Shown here piece by piece: positions 45,373-47,766 of a stretch of DNA of 47,766 bases. The translations under genes and the position numbers were made by a program. Positions within the stretch are counted from its first letter, which is position 1. Each line of letters starts with the position of its first letter. Location of the stretch: contig JAKQYF010000010.1 in assembly GCA_023356535.1 (NCBI GenBank), forward strand, positions 1 to 47,766. The letters run 5' to 3'. The notes under the pieces were generated by a model. The model saw only the letters and a program-made list of their open reading frames with translations, did no database searches and was not told where the DNA came from. This stretch comes from Trichodesmium sp. MAG_R03. Its GTDB lineage: Bacteria; Cyanobacteriota; Cyanobacteriia; Cyanobacteriales; Microcoleaceae.

Positions 45373-47766
45373 TTACCAAGGACTACCAACAATAGTAAAC
45401 CCTGACCAATAATAAGGATGAGGTAAGTTTTGATTCTGTATTTTTGCTAAAGCTAAGGTTAATATTATTGAACTATTAGCTCTACCTCTTTTTAACTGAT
45501 CATTTGTAATAACTACCTCACCTCGTAACATCGCTAACTGTGCTTCTCTTAATGCTTCTGCTTTAATATTAACATTATTTAAATGATGGTAAAAATTTGC
45601 CATTAGCGCAAATGTACCTAGATCATTCACATACCAAAGACTAGCTAAAGCTGACTTGACCCCCGCTGCTACCGCTAATCCCCCAAATCCTAATTCGGCA
45701 TCCTCGTCTCCGAAAGCAGTGCGACAAGCAGACAAGACCAACAAATCAACTGTAGCTTGACTCCAACCTAACTCTCGTACTTGGTCTAAATTTATTTGTT
45801 CAGTACCCCATAGCTGAATGTAAGAGTTGCTTGGTTGGCCTGGCTGAAAGTCTGCATGGGTGGCTAGGTGAATAATAGGATAGGAATAATTCTTGCGTTC
45901 ATTTAACAAGTTGTTGATGGTAAATTCTTCATTCAAAAATTTACTACCTTGCCATAAATATTGAGAAATAGTTTCTAACTCCACAGGTACTGCTGGTAAA
46001 GGGTTATGGTAATGTTGAATAAATTCAGCAGCTCCCATGGCTAATACTTTAGTACCTTGAAGTTGGCGATAGTTTGTATCCATTAAACTGATACTAGGAA
46101 TTAAACTTAGGCTATATTTTTCAATTAAAAATTGTTCTCCATCATGTAAGGCGGCCATTGGTAAGGTTCGTAAACCTTTACTCATGCTGAACAGTAAGGT
46201 ATCAATGTTTGCTGCTTCTAATTCTGCTGATATAGGTGCGATGAACCAATCATATAATTTTTGTGCTGCAGATAGATAACTATCACTTAAACGATAGTCA
46301 AAATCTGTAATTTTTTCGTAGAAATCTGAGACTACGTCCATTAGTTCTTTATGGTTAGCTTCGGGGAGAATTTTAATAATGGGCTGACCATCTTTGGTAT
46401 ATAATATTATTTGTAATCCCTCTGGATAAGTATTAATATAAACAACGGCAGATTCTTTTCCTGTTTGAGCAGCCATATCGCTTAAGATTTCTCGGGGGGA
46501 TTTTTTGTTGATAAATTCTTCGTTGAAATCTATACCAAAGTAATTAGAATATTCATTAGTACGGTTTTCTTCTAACACTGCAGATTCTTTTCCTATTTGA
46601 GCAGCCATATCGCTTAAGATTTCTCGGGGGGATTTTTTGTTGATAAATTCTTCGTTGAAATCTGTACCAAAGTAATTAGAATATTCCTTAGTACGGCTTT
46701 CTTCTAACATTGTTATTACTTGGTCTGGACCTGTAGCTACTGTTAGAGGATTAGTATTGATAGAATCAATTGTATTTAAGATTTCTTGAGTATCAGTTGT
46801 ACTATTAATAGATAATTCTGTTTGTTCTTTGGCTGTATTTGTATTAGTTGTTTGATTATTATTGGTCGAATTAATAATGCCAATTAGAGTGGAAGTGGAA
46901 TTATTATTAGAATTTTTGGAATTACTATCTGTATTTTTATTGACACCATCATTCTGAATATTAATAGATTCATTGCCAGTATTTTGATTAATTATTTGTG
47001 TATTAACATCTCCTTCTGATATTTGATTAAGAGTAGTCTCATTGCCAAAAATTTGATTAATGACTGGTGTATTAATCTCTCCTTCTGCTATTTGATTAAG
47101 GTTAGCATCATTGTCGGTAATTTGATTAATATTTCCTGTCTTTATGTCTCCTTCCGCAGTTTGATTAAGGTTAGCATCATTGTCGGCAGTTTGATTAATA
47201 TTTCCTGTCTTTATGTCTCCTTCTGCTATTTGATTAAGGTTAGCATCATTGTCGGTAATTTGATTAATATTTCCTGTCTTTATGTCTCCTTCTGCTATTT
47301 GATTAAGGTTAGCATCATTGTCGGCAATTTGATTAATATTTCCTGTCTTTATGTCTCCTTCTGCAGTTTGATTAAGGTTAGCATCATTGTCGGCAATTTG
47401 GTTAATATCTCCTGTCTTTATGTCTCCTTCTGCAGTTTGATTAAGGTTAGCATCATTGTCGGCAGTTTGATTAATATCTCCTGTCTTTATGTCTCCTTCT
47501 GCAGTTTGATTAAGGTTAGCATCATTGTCGGCAGTTTGATTAATATCTCCTGTAGTTTGGTTTCCTCCTGAAGATATATTCGCATTCGCATCTCCCTTTC
47601 CTGGGCTTTGAGTAATATCTTCTGTAGCAATATTTTCTGTGGCTTTCAGCCTTAAACCTCCTATTGTGCCATCTGATTTCATGTCTATATCATAGGTGGT
47701 AATGGAACCACCTTCTGCTGTGATATCTATTTCTCCAGCATTAGTTTGACCAATGGAACTTAAATT
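45373..47766 (-). CDS. Repeat-rich exoprotein with C-terminal CHAT protease domain (5' end outside window)
   Basis: The frame is open to the window edge; the ATG at 47682 is probably internal because 28 further codons (SSIGQTNAGEIDITAEGGSI) continue the haemagglutinin-like beta-repeat style. Numbering from that ATG: residues 45-245 are 23-residue repeats (INQTADND / LNQTAEGD), seven near-identical plus two worn ones. Residues 250-300 are an Asn/Thr/Ser-rich linker. At about 325-412 a 43-residue unit is duplicated (NEYSNYFGIDFNEEFINKK). About 415-769 is a CHAT (caspase-like) domain with catalytic His609 (HLATHADF) and Cys653 (LSACRTAFG). Such exoproteins are usually secreted by two-partner systems in cyanobacteria. 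Secretion and self-cleavage are inferred. Confidence 0.85.
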   Translation of the reverse strand, partial: NLSSIGQTNAGEIDITAEGGSITTYDIDMKSDGTIGGLRLKATENIATEDITQSPGKGDANANISSGGNQTTGDINQTADNDANLNQTAEGDIKTGDINQTADNDANLNQTAEGDIKTGDINQIADNDANLNQTAEGDIKTGNINQIADNDANLNQIAEGDIKTGNINQITDNDANLNQIAEGDIKTGNINQTADNDANLNQTAEGDIKTGNINQITDNDANLNQIAEGEINTPVINQIFGNETTLNQISEGDVNTQIINQNTGNESINIQNDGVNKNTDSNSKNSNNNSTSTLIGIINSTNNNQTTNTNTAKEQTELSINSTTDTQEILNTIDSINTNPLTVATGPDQVITMLEESRTKEYSNYFGTDFNEEFINKKSPREILSDMAAQIGKESAVLEENRTNEYSNYFGIDFNEEFINKKSPREILSDMAAQTGKESAVVYINTYPEGLQIILYTKDGQPIIKILPEANHKELMDVVSDFYEKITDFDYRLSDSYLSAAQKLYDWFIAPISAELEAANIDTLLFSMSKGLRTLPMAALHDGEQFLIEKYSLSLIPSISLMDTNYRQLQGTKVLAMGAAEFIQHYHNPLPAVPVELETISQYLWQGSKFLNEEFTINNLLNERKNYSYPIIHLATHADFQPGQPSNSYIQLWGTEQINLDQVRELGWSQATVDLLVLSACRTAFGDEDAELGFGGLAVAAGVKSALASLWYVNDLGTFALMANFYHHLNNVNIKAEALREAQLAMLRGEVVITNDQLKRGRANSSIILTLALAKIQNQNLPHPYYWSGFTIVGSPW
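46447..46709 (-). repeat. 129-bp direct duplication in the CHAT exoprotein gene
   Basis: Two copies, offset by 129 bp and nearly identical, encode the unit containing EYSNYFGxDFNEEFINKKSP and REILSDMAAQ. The duplication keeps the frame and lies between the linker and the CHAT domain. Confidence 0.85.
46945..47550 (-). repeat. 69-bp tandem repeats in the CHAT exoprotein gene
   Basis: Seven near-identical units of 69 bp (23 codons) and two degenerate ones are read on the minus strand. Each unit has two similar half-units (INQTADNDAN and LNQTAEGDIK) plus a short spacer (TGD/TGN). Little divergence between units suggests recent expansion or gene conversion. The antisense strand is also open here, as expected for a repeat whose length is a multiple of three. 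Confidence 0.9.

Noticed and set aside
47023..47571. A 182-codon open frame antisense to the CHAT exoprotein repeats
   Set aside because: It exists because the 69-bp repeat is a multiple of three and stop-free on both strands. The sense frame continues into a recognised CHAT domain, and the antisense product is a monotonous repeat with no start signal.
1..47766. tRNA, rRNA, tmRNA or prophage genes
   Set aside because: I looked for acceptor/T-loop patterns, rRNA-like conserved blocks and phage structural genes and saw none.

Overview
The window looks like a low-GC filamentous marine cyanobacterium, most likely Trichodesmium or a close relative. The evidence is HIP1 octamers (GCGATCGC) inside many genes, phycocyanin genes beside pebA/pebB, a ZipN/Ftn2 division protein, very long AT-rich spacers crowded with small inverted-repeat elements, and an essential gene split by group II introns. 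The species is inferred from this overall pattern; no alignment was run.

Layout. 161-6393 (minus): dnaN in three exons separated by two related group II introns of about 2.5 kb. Each intron encodes a maturase-type protein with broken reverse-transcriptase residues. 6394-8796: candidate oriC with three TTTTCCACA DnaA boxes, then dnaA (minus). 9687-15936: pdhB, then secD and secF, which are pushed apart by 2.4 kb of IS200/IS605 (tnpB) wreckage. 16470-17914: a small membrane protein and a membrane-anchored M23-like protein. 19682-25035: the principal sigma factor, zipN (minus) and pdhA. 26842-33566: an HtrA protease, peptide deformylase and three TerD-family genes. 34306-40825: a bilin gene cluster (pebA, pebB, cpcB, cpcA, a fused CpcE/CpcF- or RpcG-like lyase, cpcT). 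40890-43537: transposase scraps, a 5'-truncated alcohol dehydrogenase and a secreted TPR protein. 44020-47766: a 1-Cys peroxiredoxin (minus), an IS4-like remnant and the C-terminal part of a large repeat-rich exoprotein ending in a CHAT protease domain (minus, runs off the window).

Spacers. At least nine dispersed repeat families can be defined by eye. Here they are named A (about 356 bp, with an inner module K), B (about 260-350 bp), C (93-94 bp), D (about 260 bp tnpB-less IS605 derivatives), E, F (exactly 105 bp), G (about 130 bp), H (100-130 bp) and J (hairpin). They are nested inside one another: C in B, B in A, B in E, D in G, F in an intron-encoded ORF. That nesting gives a relative insertion history.

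How the genes work together. dnaA, oriC and dnaN form the replication-start locus. pdhA and pdhB encode the two E1 subunits but are about 14 kb apart. secD/secF form one translocase accessory complex. pebA to pebB converts biliverdin to phycoerythrobilin, and the neighbouring genes supply the phycocyanin subunits and the lyases that attach bilins. The least conventional features are the degenerate maturases in dnaN, the inverting K module, the TnpB-less IS605 minis and the lyase-isomerase-like fusion.
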